From positions 64,975,389-65,039,388 of the forward strand of contig CM049315.1 of the NCBI GenBank assembly GCA_026874595.1: a stretch of 64,000 nucleotides of DNA, in the 5' to 3' direction. A program made the position numbers and the translations under genes. Positions within the stretch are counted from its first letter, which is position 1. Every line of letters starts with the position of its first letter. The stretch is from Sipunculus nudus (lineage: Eukaryota > Annelida > Sipuncula > Golfingiida > Sipunculidae). This document shows positions 11,883 to 23,779 of this stretch, piece after piece. The notes under the pieces were generated by a model. The model saw nothing but the letters and a program-made list of their open reading frames with translations, ran no database searches and was not told where the DNA came from.

Positions 11883-13140
11883 TAGAAAGAATCAACTAAT
11901 TTCCAAAATGAAAGTGAACTCAATTATGGGATTGTAACTTGCATAAACTAGGAACCCATGGGTCTCAAGCTCTATAAGGATATTTTGAAAGAAATTTTTC
12001 AGAATGACAGTCCTGTGACCTTGTGACAAAAAATTCTTAGAACTCATTATCCTAGAACTTGCAGCATTAAGATTATTGTAACAATCTTTTAAAAAGTGAC
12101 CTCGACCTCTGACCAGGTATCCTCAAATTCAACAGATTTGCTCACTTTGGGCAAGTAAGCCATGTGTGAAAGATGGAAAGTTCAGGATGAAAAGTTGGAT
12201 TTACAGAGCATCCACAATCTTTTTAAAGATGTGGCTCCTGTGACCTTTAACTTTGATCCCTGGACCCTGAAAATCAAAATGAATTTACTTAAGTGGGGGT
12301 CATTATTAAATCAAGTGTGAAGCCAATCTGCCAATCCAATTTGTGAATGAATGGGCCCTGTGACCTTGACAAATCAAACAGAATCTTCCCCTACTGGCAG
12401 GTTAGCAATATCTTGAAGATGGAAGGTTTGCCATGAAAAGTTTGGCTTTAAATGCATTCACATTCTTTTAAAACAAGGGACCCATGGGTCACGGCACTCA
12501 GCTGTTATATATGATAAAAAATATGATTTGGGAAAGAGGCACATGCTTGTTTTGTGTGGTAATAAATATAAGCTTTATTATGAGTTGTTGGTGTTTAGCT
12601 TATACATGATTTTGATAGTATCTTTTGAGACAGGGAAGAGGATTGATTTCATTTATTTTATTAACAAATGGAGTGCTATTGTCACACAGATTTTGACTTG
12701 GCCATATAACTAATAAGCAGCACATATAATAAAAGAGTAACTATTTATTAAAATTTAATAACAAATATTGTGCCAATATAATTTTTATTAAAAAAAATTA
12801 TAAGAAAATCATATGTTTTTTTAAAATAAAATAGAACTGAAATGATTATTAAAATAATATTATAGAATATATTCATGAATGCATTCATGAATACATTTTG
12901 AAAGTATCTGCACTGGTATTCAAATACTTTCATTTTTACCTGAATTCCCATTCTTATGCAATAAAATTTTTTAATGCAGTACATATTCATATTCATATTC
13001 AAATACATTTGCAAAGCATTCGCACCATGTCTAGTATTTATTTAGTTTTAGCCAAACAATGATGTTAAGAATCCAGAATATACAAAATTCACAAATTTAA
13101 ATAATGATCATAAGTACCTGGTTTTATGGCTTTTATTTAT
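11341..13140. other. Intron, AT-rich, no gene
   Basis: This stretch holds the duplicated (TA)n block, a 5'-end motif of a family-B-like repeat near 12472 (resembling 22783-23000), and AT-rich filler. No exon is recognised. Confidence 0.6.
11700..11975 (+). repeat. (TA)n microsatellites with duplicated flank
   Basis: Two TA runs (about 11700-11717 and 11825-11877) are each followed by the same ~100-bp segment. That segment includes 'gaatcaactaatttccaaaa' and 'gaacccatgggtctcaagct'. This is a two-copy tandem duplication with a strongly unequal TA tract. Confidence 0.8.
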
Positions 13141-13159
13141 ATATAAAAAAAAATGTAAT

Positions 13160-14955
13160 ACATTCACTTTGGATTATTTTCACATCAATCTACACACTAG
13201 ACACAGTAGGAATCTAGATTAATATTATCAACTGCAACTTTGTCTATCATTAATTTCCTCCATATGATCCCTAATGATTAGTAATGAATAATATGATTTA
13301 TTTTTTTATCATTAAAATTTCACTGAAAAATACCATAGGTGACTGCATGGTGTTATTTGGAATAACACTGACACTGACATTCTATCCATCCATACAAGAT
13401 TCTTACATCATCAGTAACTGCAAGTTAATTTTCTGTTACTCATCAACTAACAAATTCCTTTTCTATTAATTATTCTTTAATTTGTTATAAAAAAAAACCA
13501 ATACAAAATTATTAATTTATTGTTTATTGTTATGTTGTTTTTCAAAACAACTACTAGATGAGTTGGGTTGGACACCTGGATCAACTGTGGCTGGGCATTA
13601 GCTGCCGGGCTGTCCCAGTGTATGCTTCGCTCAAGCATGCATAATCTGATGAAAGGTCAACAAGGTCAACATACAGGTGACTGAAGAGGGGCTGGATTAA
13701 GCCTGGGTCTGACATGGTCTCATAAAAACATTAATAAAAGCTACAATATTTGGCCAATTTCTTTCAGCTTTCTAAACTACAAAGATGAAATCCTTATGTG
13801 TGCATGATATGAAAATTATATCAACAGTGCTCTCAGGAAACAAACGTGCCATGGTCAAAGTTGGGCAAAATTTAAGGTACTAATTTTATATTTATACTAA
13901 TAACTTATAAAATTTGAAAAATTCAGAACTAATTTTTGGTATTCAATTGAATCTTGATTAAATAATGTTACATCCCTGACAAAAAATCTCTAGCTTCAGC
14001 AATCCTCTTGTTAAGGGAGTAAATATATTTCTTGATTTTTTAAAAAGTGCATTATGTTTGGGCCCATAACTTAAAACAATTACGCAATACTGACATCATT
14101 TCTGGCATGTGCATAGCGAATGTATAGAAAAATATGTATATTATATATGATCAAAGTCAGATCAGTGGTTTTGATATTAGGCAGTCTTACAGTGTAACAA
14201 TGGGTTTTTAATGGAAAAATGAAGTTTTTCATTAATATTTCGAAGGAATTAAGTCCTAGTGATCAAATTCTTGGCATGGTAGGGGATTCTGGAGACATCT
14301 AACTGTATGCTAAATTTAAGGAACTTAGAGCTGAAGCTGGGGAGCTGAGCTCTAGCAAACTACATAACACTAGCTTGATGTAAACAATATGTGACATGGT
14401 GCTTGAAAACTTGAATAAAATCTACAGTTTTTGATCAACTGGTTTCAAATTTTTGGTGTTAACAGACAAAATGCTAACAAAAACATGCTGTGAAAATTAA
14501 ATCCACAGTACTGACAGGAAAAAAATGTGCCATGGTCAAACTTGGGCAAAATTTAAGGTACCAATTTTATATTTTTGCCAATATTTAAAAAAATTTAACA
14601 GATTTTGATCTAATTTTTGGTATACAATTAAATTTTGATCAATTTAAGTTGTATTACTGAAAAAAAGTCCCTTCCTTTAACACTTTTGGTCTTAAGTGAC
14701 CAAATATCTTTCCTGATTTTTTTACAAAGTCCATTATGTTTGGGCCCATAACTTTTTTAAATTAAATAATACTGACTTAATTTCTGGCATTTATATAGGA
14801 ACTATATAGAGGAATATTTATGGTAAATATGAAGAAAACCAGATGAGTGGTTTTGATATTAGGCAGTCCTGGTGTGAAAATAGATTTCTAATAAAAAATT
14901 CTAATAAAAAGTCCTATTGACCCAATTTCAGCATGGTAGGAGATTTTGGGGACAT
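13160..14955 (+). repeat. Second copy of the 1.4-kb duplication
   Basis: It matches 30-1410 closely but carries about 400 extra bases (roughly 13215-13620) between the 'cacagtaggaat' and 'gctcaagcatgc' landmarks. After about 14955 it runs into the TGACCTTGACC family. No gene is present. Confidence 0.8.
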
Positions 14956-14959
14956 CTAA

Positions 14960-15480
14960 CTGTATGGCGACCTTGACCTTTTACCGTTGGACCCAAACAT
15001 CAACATGGTTCTTGCTTTAGTGGTGAGCCATATACAAGTTAAGTTTGAAACCAAATCGGAGTTACCATCTGGAAACTAATTTGTGAACAGATGGCCCCTG
15101 TGACCTTGACCTTTGACCATGTGACCCCAAATTCATTTATGCTCTCCCCATTCTGGCCAGTCCGCTAAATGCCCAAGATGGAAAGTTTGGGATGAAATGC
15201 TTGGCTTAAAATGCAGCCATAATCTTTTTAAATAAGTGAGTCCTGTGACTTTGACTTTTGACCTTATGACCCCAAAATCATACAGGTTCTTGTTTTAGTG
15301 GTGGGCCAAATATAAGTCAAGTTTGAAATCCATGTGTCAATCCAACCTGGAGTTATCATCTGGAAACAAATTTGTGTGGATGGATGGATTGACAGACAGA
15401 CAGCTAGACAAACAGACACACAGACAGGGTCATTACTATATGGCATCCACTTGTGATCAATAAACACACCAGGTTTTGGG
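14960..15480 (+). repeat. TGACCTTGACCTTTGACC-type dispersed repeat
   Basis: Diverged ~130-170-bp units contain TGACCTTGACCTTTGACC, 'gaccccaaa' and 'ctggagttatcatctgg' blocks, ending in a GGATGGATTGACAGACAGAC tail. The same family occurs at 12090-12480, 38990-39650, 43636-43760, 47870-48130 and 48740-48980. Confidence 0.75.
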
Positions 15481-15529
15481 ACACTAGATGTAATCACAGC
15501 TGAGAAATTGGATATTGGAGGCTTGGTAT

Positions 15530-15770
15530 CAACTTTTTTATTATTCTGGGGGGTAATTTCAAGCCCAATAGCTCAAAGGATATCAGTCGTAGTGACCTAA
15601 TTTCAGCTTTCCAAGGAGATTTTTTATTGACCTCCCTTGATGTTCACTTAGAAATTTCTATGACCAGCAGTTACAATTTGTGCCCTGCAAACGGATGGCT
15701 GGACAACTAAACGGCCAGACAAAGCGCCATTCCAATACCTCATTTGACTTACAGTCAGCTGAACTAAAAA
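15530..15770 (+). repeat. Family-B unit and decayed 3' hairpin
   Basis: A single diverged unit ('ttctggggggtaatttc') is followed by a decayed terminal hairpin ending CAGTCAGCTGAACTAAAAA. I read it as an old family-B remnant. Confidence 0.6.
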
Positions 15771-16384
15771 CATGCAACATTAACCAACATATATGTAGTC
15801 AACATTTATATGCTGTGATGCATGTTATTTGTGAGTGTGTCCATCCAAACCGGCTGACTTGTACAATAAGTCACCTATATGGCAGGCACTACCACTGACA
15901 CTGCCCAAGTTGGCTACAGTGCTCATAGGTAATATGGTTTTGGTGGGTTGTCATTTCTGCTGTGTTTTACAGTTACATGTTAGAGTGTATCACATTCTAT
16001 CAAGATCTTCTAATGCTTGAATAAAAGCTATAGTTTTTTATGAATCGTTTTCAAGTTTCAAATTATAGTAGTACTTATGTGTACATGCTGTGAAAATTAT
16101 ATTAACAGTGCATACAGGAATAAAATGTGCCACTGTCGAAGTTGAGCAAAATTTAAGGTACTGATTTAACATTATGCTAATAACTTAAAAAATTTACAAA
16201 ACTCTGATCATATATCTGGTAAACAATTAAATCTAAATTAAAAACAGTTACTTGTTTGAAAAAGGTTCTCTAGCTTCAACAGTTACCACTTGAAGTCAGT
16301 AAATATATTTCCTGATGTTTTGAAAAGGTACATTATGTTCAGGTCCATCACGTCTAAAAATTATGCAATATTGACCTAATTTCA

Positions 16385-17400
16385 GGCATATGCATAGGAA
16401 ATATATTAAGCACCACATATGCCAACTAGATAAAGCTGTGTTTGCATGCAAGTACATGAAGCGCCTCATGGTCCCATAATTTCAGGAAATCATATCATGA
16501 TAAACATGAAACCATTTTTTTATTATATTTAGTCACTGCTGAAAATGCAAAAAATGCTAATAAATTGCACAAATATGGGTCAAGGTCAACCAAGATCAGG
16601 TTGAGAAATTCATTAGTGGACGACTTCCACTACATTAGAACATAATCTAATCAAAACCCTTAGTGCTATTGCACTAACAAACAAATGATGTCCAAAGTCA
16701 ACTGTGACTTTATCTTGACAGCTTAAGTCAAGGTCATGAACACAATGAGCACTTTTACTTAAAGTGATGAATAATGCATGGTTTAGTCCAATTCTGATGA
16801 ATAATAGAGGAGCCAATAGCATTTATATAAGCACGCTGCCTGAACTAGTTTTATGGTTAAATTACATCAGAGTGACCTAACTTCATAAATCTATGTAGAA
16901 TTAGTATGATGCAATATTGCTATAAAAGAATATTTGACAGTATGCCCAAGATACACCTTAAACCTCTTTTTGATCATATTGAGCCATTGGTAAATTCCAA
17001 GGTGCTAATAAACTGCACAAATATGAGTCAAGGTCAACCAAAAGTTAATCAGTTTGAGAGAGTCATTAGTCGATGCTTTCCACTAAATTTGAACAAAATA
17101 CAATAAAAACCCTTGCCATGGTGCTATCGTGCTAACAAATAAAGAGTGCTGACAGTCTACTGTGACTTGAATTTAAGAGCATAGGTCAAGGTCATAGCAC
17201 CAGGAAACATTTTTATGCCTCAATAATACAGAATTTTGATATAATATTTATAGCTGCCAGCATTAAGGAGGTATAAGCATTTAAAAAGTGCGGACATGGA
17301 CCCCCACCCAGTAAAACAATAGGCTCCCTGATGGGGAGTTTAAATATGAACAAATTAACTCAAATTAACTTAATAAAAGGCAGTCCTGAAATTTTACAAC
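16385..17400 (+). repeat. ~950-bp dispersed repeat, copy 1
   Basis: It shares with 20485-21395 the blocks 'atgaagcgcctcatggtc', 'aatttcaggaaatcatatca', 'gggtcaaggtcaacca' and 'atttatagctgccagcatt'. Each copy itself holds two related halves. No coding content is seen. Confidence 0.75.
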
Positions 17401-17623
17401 AAGTTTGGTTTGAAAGATTGAGGTATTTGCTTAATTTCTTGAAGGAAAAAATTTGCAGTGACCTAATTTTAGGTTTGGTAGAACTTAGGGATATCTAACT
17501 GCACGCTGAATGTCAGATTTGTAGATTCAAAAAGTGCCAGTCCAACAGACAGACAGACAGAAGGACGGATGAGGGATGCTGACCGATGACTATAGCTCAG
17601 TTGACTTACAGTCAGCTGAGCTA
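17400..17623 (+). repeat. Family-B 3' end with hairpin
   Basis: A truncated 3' region ends in the hairpin at 17593-17623, one base different in the stem (TAGCTCAGTTGACT). Confidence 0.65.
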
Positions 17624-17809
17624 CAAACTACGACTGATTTGAACCCAACTCCATCATCCTAAAAAATATTGACATGACAATAAAGAACCACAGGTTTGTT
17701 TAAAAGCAAGACATCAGTGTTCACATGTGTCTAACCAAGGTATTTGTATACATTTATGTGATGTGATATGTTTGTAGGTAGTTATAATCCCTCCATAAAA
17801 GATAAAGCT

Positions 17810-18290
17810 AATGGTTAACACATCTACTGGCTGCCATGTTCGTCACACACATACATAATACACAAGGTTTCCTCAAGGGGGCACAACAGTAACTGGTAAC
17901 ATTATACTATAATACATAATACATCATACTAATATAATTGACTATTACTAGGAAATTAAGGGAACATTTCTTGCCACAGAAATGTGAGAAGGCTAACGGT
18001 CAACACATTTACTGGCTGCCATATTAGTCACACACATACATAATACAATGTTTCCTCAAGGGGGCGCAACAGTAACTGGTTACATTATACTATAATACAT
18101 AATACATCATACTAATATAATTGACTATTATTAGGAAATAAAGGGAACATTTCTTGCCACAGAAATGTGAGGAGGCTAACGGTTAACACATTTACTGGCT
18201 GCCATATTAGTCACACACATACATAATACACAAAGTTGCCGCAAGGGGGCGCAACACTAACTGGTAACATAATACTCCCGTAGCCCACAT
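17810..18290 (+). repeat. Tandem repeat, ~181-bp unit, 2.6 copies
   Basis: Units start near 17815, 17997 and 18178. Each includes 'actggctgccat', 'cacacatacataatac', 'tttcctcaagggggc' and 'ttcttgccacagaaatgtga'. Copies are highly similar, suggesting recent duplication. The array lies within 200 bp of a NOMO exon. Confidence 0.85.
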
Positions 18291-18450
18291 TAATAGTAAA
18301 CATACATCCCGTAACATGATAGAGTCATCTTTATACAATAATATTACAATATTAATTCACTGGCTCAGATAAAAGCCCAAATATTTATGATAAATGGACC
18401 CTATATTCCTTTGTCAATAATTGCAGGAAAAGACAAATTATATGACTGAC

Positions 18451-18520
18451 CTTTGTATTTTCCTGGCATCACATCAATAAACTCAAAATTCAAGGGTGCA
18501 TTGTCTGGCATTTCTGGTGC
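18451..18520 (-). CDS. NOMO: NOMO-like exon
   Basis: The exon is 70 nt, 23 codons plus one base. The acceptor on the minus strand is TTTTTTCAG before an Ala codon, and the donor is G|GTCAGT. The peptide contains APEMPDNAPLNFEFIDVMPG followed by KYK. The V-x-PGKYK ending is the typical terminal strand of a NOMO beta-sandwich repeat, and the next exon (2527-2663) continues with the EDWCW segment as in the family. Incoming phase 0 and outgoing phase 1 fit both neighbours. The exon is short but its context leaves little doubt. Confidence 0.9.
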
Positions 18521-18589
18521 CTGAAAAAACATAAAAGCCATAAGGAAAATCGTCCAAAACATCTATAGAAATAAATATTAAATTGAACA

Positions 18590-19040
18590 CTGACAGGTCA
18601 GGGCGGGCGTCCCGCTAAAGGTCTATAGACTTACAGTGTGGGCTGAGTGTTGCTTGAAAAAAATATAATAAAGGACCTGGTTACATGACAATACAAAGGG
18701 AACTGACCCAGTTTGAATCACTGACGGTTGTGTATGAAGATGTAGAAGTGGAGCATCGCAAGCTACAGAGACACAATCACACCTGATGTATTAAACTGTA
18801 AGCCTGGTCAGCAGATTAATCAGTGTGGTCAGGCACAGTCAACTTGACCTTTGACTCTGTGATGTTGAAATCAACATGCTTCATCCCCTGTTGTTAGGCT
18901 AGTCATTAGTGAAAGATGGAAGGTTTGGGATGAAAAGCTTGCTAAAAATGCTTCCACATGCTTTTTCAGGTGGGTCATATGAAACTGACCTTTTACCTTG
19001 CGGCCTAAAATTAAAGTATTCTTCTTCATATAATAGTATT
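18590..19040 (+). repeat. Dispersed repeat (GTGTGGGCTGAGTG family)
   Basis: It resembles 38850-39060 and 47545-47900. All three have a 'ctgacaggt' start, a 'cctggt(c/t)a' block and then TGACC-type units. These are diverged, non-coding copies. Confidence 0.65.
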
Positions 19041-19434
19041 ATACATGCAATTCCTGCAAAATGGAAATAAGATATAAGAAACTGCCAGAAGATTATGCAA
19101 ACTGCCAAGGAAATTATGCCACAGCATATAAAATTGATAAAATTATTCAAATGACAAAGCTTGTAAAAGCTAAGTATACAGAAATTGCTCACAAGAAATA
19201 CAACCAGAAAATAGTATTTCAAAGTGGCATCAAAATATTGCAGACTGATAAAGATCAGAGGCTTTTAAAAATATATATTCAATAACTACATGCATCAACA
19301 AAACTAAGATACTTTCATTCTAATATCTTGCATAGAATTATTACATTAATTCCAGTGCCTGCAAAAGCTGGTGCTACCAGTCTGCAGGAACTGATTAAAC
19401 ACTTCATGATCAATATGCATGCAGAGAATCATGG

Positions 19435-20480
19435 CCTGCCATATCCTTGATTAAAGATTGGTTTAATACTTGTCTCTAAATCAGAGCCTGCCATATCCTT
19501 GATTAAAGATAGGTTTAATACTTGTCTCTAAATCAGAGCCTGCCATATCCTTGATTAAAGATAGGTTTAAATACTTATCCCTAAATCAGAGACCGCCATA
19601 TCCTTAGTCAAAGATAGGTTTAATACTTGTCTCTAATTCAGGGCCTGCCATATCCTTGATTAAAGATAGGTTTAAATACTTATCCCTAAATCAGACCCTG
19701 CCATATCCTTAGTCAAAGATAGGTTTAATACTTGTCTCTAAATCAGACCCTGCCATATCCTTAGTCAAAGATAGATTTAATACTTGTCTCTAATTCAGAG
19801 CCTGCCATATCCTTAGTCAAAGATAGGTTTAATACTTGTCTCTAAATCAGAGCCTGCCATATCCTTGATTAAAGATAGGTTTAAATACTTATCCCTAAAT
19901 CAGACCCCGCCATATCCTTAGTCAAAGATAGGTTTAATACTTGTCTCTAAATCAGACCCTGCCATATCCTTAGTCAAAGATAGATTTAATACTTGTCTCT
20001 AATTCAGAGCCTGCCATATCCTTAGTCAAAGATAGGTTTAATACTTGTCCCTAAATCAGAACCTGCCATATCCTTGATTAAAGATAGGTTTAAATACTTA
20101 TCCCTAAATCAGAGACCGCCATATCCTTAGTCAAAGATAGGTTTAATACTTGTCCCTAAATCAGAACCTGCCATATCCTTGGTCAAAGATAGGTTTAATA
20201 CTTGTCTCTAAATCAGAGCCTTCCATATCCTTGATTAAAAATAGGTTTAAATAGTTGTCCCTAAATTACAGCCTGCCATGTCATTGATTAGAGATAGGTT
20301 TAAATACTAGTCTCTAAATCAGAGCCTGCATTGTGCTTGATTAAAGATATAAGCTAAATAACTGTCTCTAAATCTCTTAATCAGAGCTCGCCATATCCTT
20401 GATCAAAGATTGAGCAAAATAATTGTCACCAAATTAGAGCCTCTCATCTCATATACTTGATTAAAGACAGGGGTAAACTA
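19435..20480 (+). repeat. Minisatellite, 52-53-bp unit, ~20 copies
   Basis: Units start with CCTGCCATATCCTTGATTAA and continue through AGATAGGTTTAA and TACTTGTC. Two main variants alternate: CCTTGATTAAAG and CCTTAGTCAAAG. Divergence rises toward the right end. Further decayed units reappear at about 21390-21460, beyond an inserted dispersed repeat. Confidence 0.9.
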
Positions 20481-20484
20481 AATG

Positions 20485-21395
20485 AAGCTGTATTTGCATG
20501 CAAATACATGAAGCACCCCATGGTCACATAATTTCAGGAAATCATATCATGATACGCCTGAAACCACTTTTTGATGATATTTAGTCATTGTTGAAAATTC
20601 ATAAGTGCTAATAAATTGCACAATATGGGTCATGGTCAACCAAAAGTTAATCAGTTCGAGAGAGTCGAGTTGATCTCTTCCACTTAATTTGAACAAAATC
20701 AAATCATAACCACTGGTACAAGCACGCTCACAAACAAACAATACCCAAAGTCTACCGCGACTTGAAAGCATGTGTCAAGGTCATGAGCAAAATGAGTACT
20801 ATTACACAAACTGAAGAAAAATACATGGTTTGGTCCAGTTCTGATGAATAATATAGGAGCAAATAGCATTTATATAAGTATACTGTCGGACCTAATTTAA
20901 TGGCTAATTTGCGTGAGAGTGACCTAATTTCATAAATCTATGTAATAATAGTATGATGCAATAAAGTATAAAAGAATATTTGACAGTATGCCCAAGATAC
21001 ACCTTAAACCACTTTTTGATCATATTTAGTCATTGCTGAAAATGCCAAAATGCTATTAAATTGCGCAAATATGGGTCAAGGTCAACCAAAAGTTAATCAA
21101 TGTGAGAGAGTCAATAGTCAATGCCTTTCACTAAATCTGAACAAAATACAATTTAACCCTTGGTGCTATTGTGCTAACAAATAAAGGTGCCCACAGTCTA
21201 CTATGACTTAAACCTAAAGAGCATAAGGCTAGGTCACAGCACCAGGAAACACTTGTTTGCCTCAATAATACAGAATTATGATATAATATTTATAGCTGCC
21301 AGCATTTAGGAGATATAAGCAGTCACAAAGTGCGGACACAGACATCCACCCAGTTAAACAATAAGCTCCCTGATGTGGCAGCGGCACTTTATAAT
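20485..21395 (+). repeat. ~950-bp dispersed repeat, copy 2
   Basis: This is the second copy of the repeat at 16385-17340. It is flanked on both sides by decayed units of the 52-bp minisatellite, so it appears to have inserted into that array. Confidence 0.7.
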
Positions 21396-21805
21396 TGTCT
21401 CTAAATCTCTAAATCAGAGTTTGCTATAACCTTAATTAAAGATAGAGCTTAATAATTGTAAATCCTAGCCAAGTGCTTTCCAGGACCCTGCCAAAAGTAA
21501 AGCACATGTCCAAACCTCTGAATGTGACATTTAAACTCACATCCCCCAATTCATCCAGATTAAAACTTCAGACATAATTACAACTTGATCACTGGTGCAC
21601 TACTTCATTTAGTTTTCATCAGATGTTTATGTAACATCAGATGTAGTTCTCCCAATCTGGTCATACACCGATGTCGTTTTGTACCAAGAACCGGATCCTG
21701 GAACTCTGGTCCCTTATATAAAATTTATTGCTGCTGTGATTTAACAGTTCAAGAAATTTATCTAGATAACCTCTACCAAATTTTTTTGTGATTTGAGAGC
21801 TTTAC

Positions 21806-21873
21806 CTCAATAATCTCCTTGCCGTCAGCCCTTCCTGCTGGTTCCAATGACAACCTCAGTACACCACAGCTGG
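21806..21873 (-). CDS. NOMO: NOMO-like exon
   Basis: The exon is 68 nt: two bases complete a split Ala codon from the previous exon, then 22 codons. The acceptor is TGTATTACAG and the donor GTAAAG. The peptide reads SCGVLRLSLEPAGRADGKEI and ends IE. It corresponds to the family segment after 'VSGKVxC', where a short Cys-Gly stretch is followed by alternating hydrophobic residues of a beta strand. Phases (1 in, 0 out) fit the exons at 25479-25620 and 18451-18520. It is too short to recognise alone; position and phase make the case. Confidence 0.86.
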
Positions 21874-22138
21874 CTGTAATACAGAAGAAGCATATCATTG
21901 ATAATACAAACATCTGTATTCTGTTCCAATAACCATGTTCATCTATACTTGTTCCATGTTATTTCTTTTAAATTTATTTTTTTCAGCAACTGCAACTCAC
22001 AACAAGGGTGAAGAGGCACCAATAGTCCCCACTATATGTTTGTTTAGGGAAGTATGGCATCAGTCATGCCCTGATATCCCCAAACCTTGGCAAGAACCTC
22101 TTTTACATTCAGATTACATGCAAAATACAAACTATAAA

Positions 22139-22242
22139 ATGATCCTGTATTTTTAGCTTTTTAGGTATCCAGATGATCCTGTATTTTTAACTTTTTAGGT
22201 ATCCAGATGATCCTGTATTTTTGGCTTATTAGGTATCAAGAT
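22139..22242 (+). repeat. 34-bp tandem repeat, 3 copies
   Basis: GATCCTGTATTTTT starts at 22141, 22175 and 22209, each followed by a variant of 'ttaggtatccagat'. A fourth decayed start is at 22243. Confidence 0.85.
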
Positions 22243-22782
22243 GAGCCTGTTTTAAATATGAGTGATGGGGATGTAATAAGTAAACTTCACAGATTTGAAC
22301 AAGAGATGGAAAGGTAAGGTCTTACCTTAACTCAAATATTGTGCATGATAATGGGAAGCAAAACAAATCAAGTGAAACTAAAAATATTGTTTCAACTGTT
22401 ATGTAAAATAGGAGCTTATCAGGATTGTGGCCAAGAAATATGCATGTAACATTTTATGCTAACAGCCCCTGCTGTTGCTGGGATATTTGGTACTAGATTA
22501 TAAATTAGACATTTTTTTACAACTGAGGTACCCATACAAATAAGACATACAAACTTCTAAATTAGGTCTCCCTCTTCAGAAACATATACTGACACTTAAT
22601 TGACAAGGTCACCAGGGTCAAGATCACAAATGTTTGACTTGTCCAACATCTAGGAGGAGACAATTCATGTATCAAATTTGAAGGAAAACTATACAGTTAT
22701 TCAACAGTGATGGGGTTCACAAACATCTTATATTTCTTCAGGTTTGAGCTAGAAAACCAAGGTCAAGGTCACTAGTCTTGAA

Positions 22783-23040
22783 ACAAATGACCCATGGGTC
22801 ATGGCCTGTTATTTATGAACATAAAATATGATTTGGAAAAAGGGGTAGACAAACGTTGGTTTTGTGTGGTAATATAAGCTGATTTATGAGGATGATGACG
22901 TTTTACTAATGTTATGTAATGATTTTGATAAAATCCTGTTAAAACTGTGCAATGGGATATACATTAGGAATAATGCTTCACGCTGGACAATTACTTTTCA
23001 AGTTCATGTGTTACACGTATATGAACAATGCAAGTACTCA
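22783..23040 (+). repeat. Dispersed repeat with GACCCATGGGTC start
   Basis: It resembles 12472-12720: GACCCATGGGTC, then 'aatatgatttggg', then 'ttgttttgtgtggtaa'-like blocks. This is probably a separate subfamily sharing the family-B 5' motif. Confidence 0.6.
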
Positions 23041-23049
23041 ACATTTTGA

Positions 23050-23770
23050 CTGCTGAACATCACTGCTGAAATTCTGGCATTGGTGCACATAACACAAAAA
23101 TGATTGTAGCTGGCACCACCAGTCTTGTATACGACGAAGTTATTTGATATGTATAAATATGCCCAATTTCAGGATGATATATCAAATCCCTCCTGAGAAA
23201 TAAGCAGGGACATACACTGTGCAAAAATTATTGTAGGTGGCGCCACCAGTCTTGTATACAACAAAGCTATATATGTATAAATATGCAAATTTTCAGGCTG
23301 ATATATCAAATTCTTCCGGAGAAATGAGCAGGCATATAAACTGTGCAAAAGTCACTGTAGGTGGCTACACCTGTCTTGTGAACGAGAAAGCCATCAAAGC
23401 GGATACAAGTCAAAATATCAGGCCAAAACATCAAACTTCCCTTGAGTTTGATGCACTGGGCTGACCCGAGGCTGAGGTGAGAAATGCAGTTCCCCCTGAG
23501 TGAACTGTGACAAATTGCTGGCTCAAGCTACTGCACTGAGTGAATTCTTGACCTGCACCTGACTAGACTGAGTGAACTTTTGACCTGTACCTGGCTGCAC
23601 TGAGTAAACTCTTGACCTGTTGCATAATCTGACACAGTTGGCAGTCTGCCAGAGCTATAAATAGATCCAGACTGACCTTTGGCACAAAATCTGATGCAGT
23701 GGGCAGTCTGCCAAAGCTATAAATAGAATGCAGCTACTGCACTGAGTGAACTCTTGACTTATATCTGGCT
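23050..23770 (+). repeat. Dispersed repeat D, copy 1
   Basis: Successive ~120-bp units carry GGTGGCGCCACC or variants, followed by 'ctgcactgagtgaa' and 'cagttggcagtctgcc' units. The same order is present at 45895-46520. No coding sequence. Confidence 0.7.
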
Positions 23771-23779
23771 GCACTGCGT

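Noticed and set aside
19061-19285. Lys-rich 74-residue plus-strand frame
   Set aside because: AT-rich composition, no motif, no splice signals tying it to a gene.
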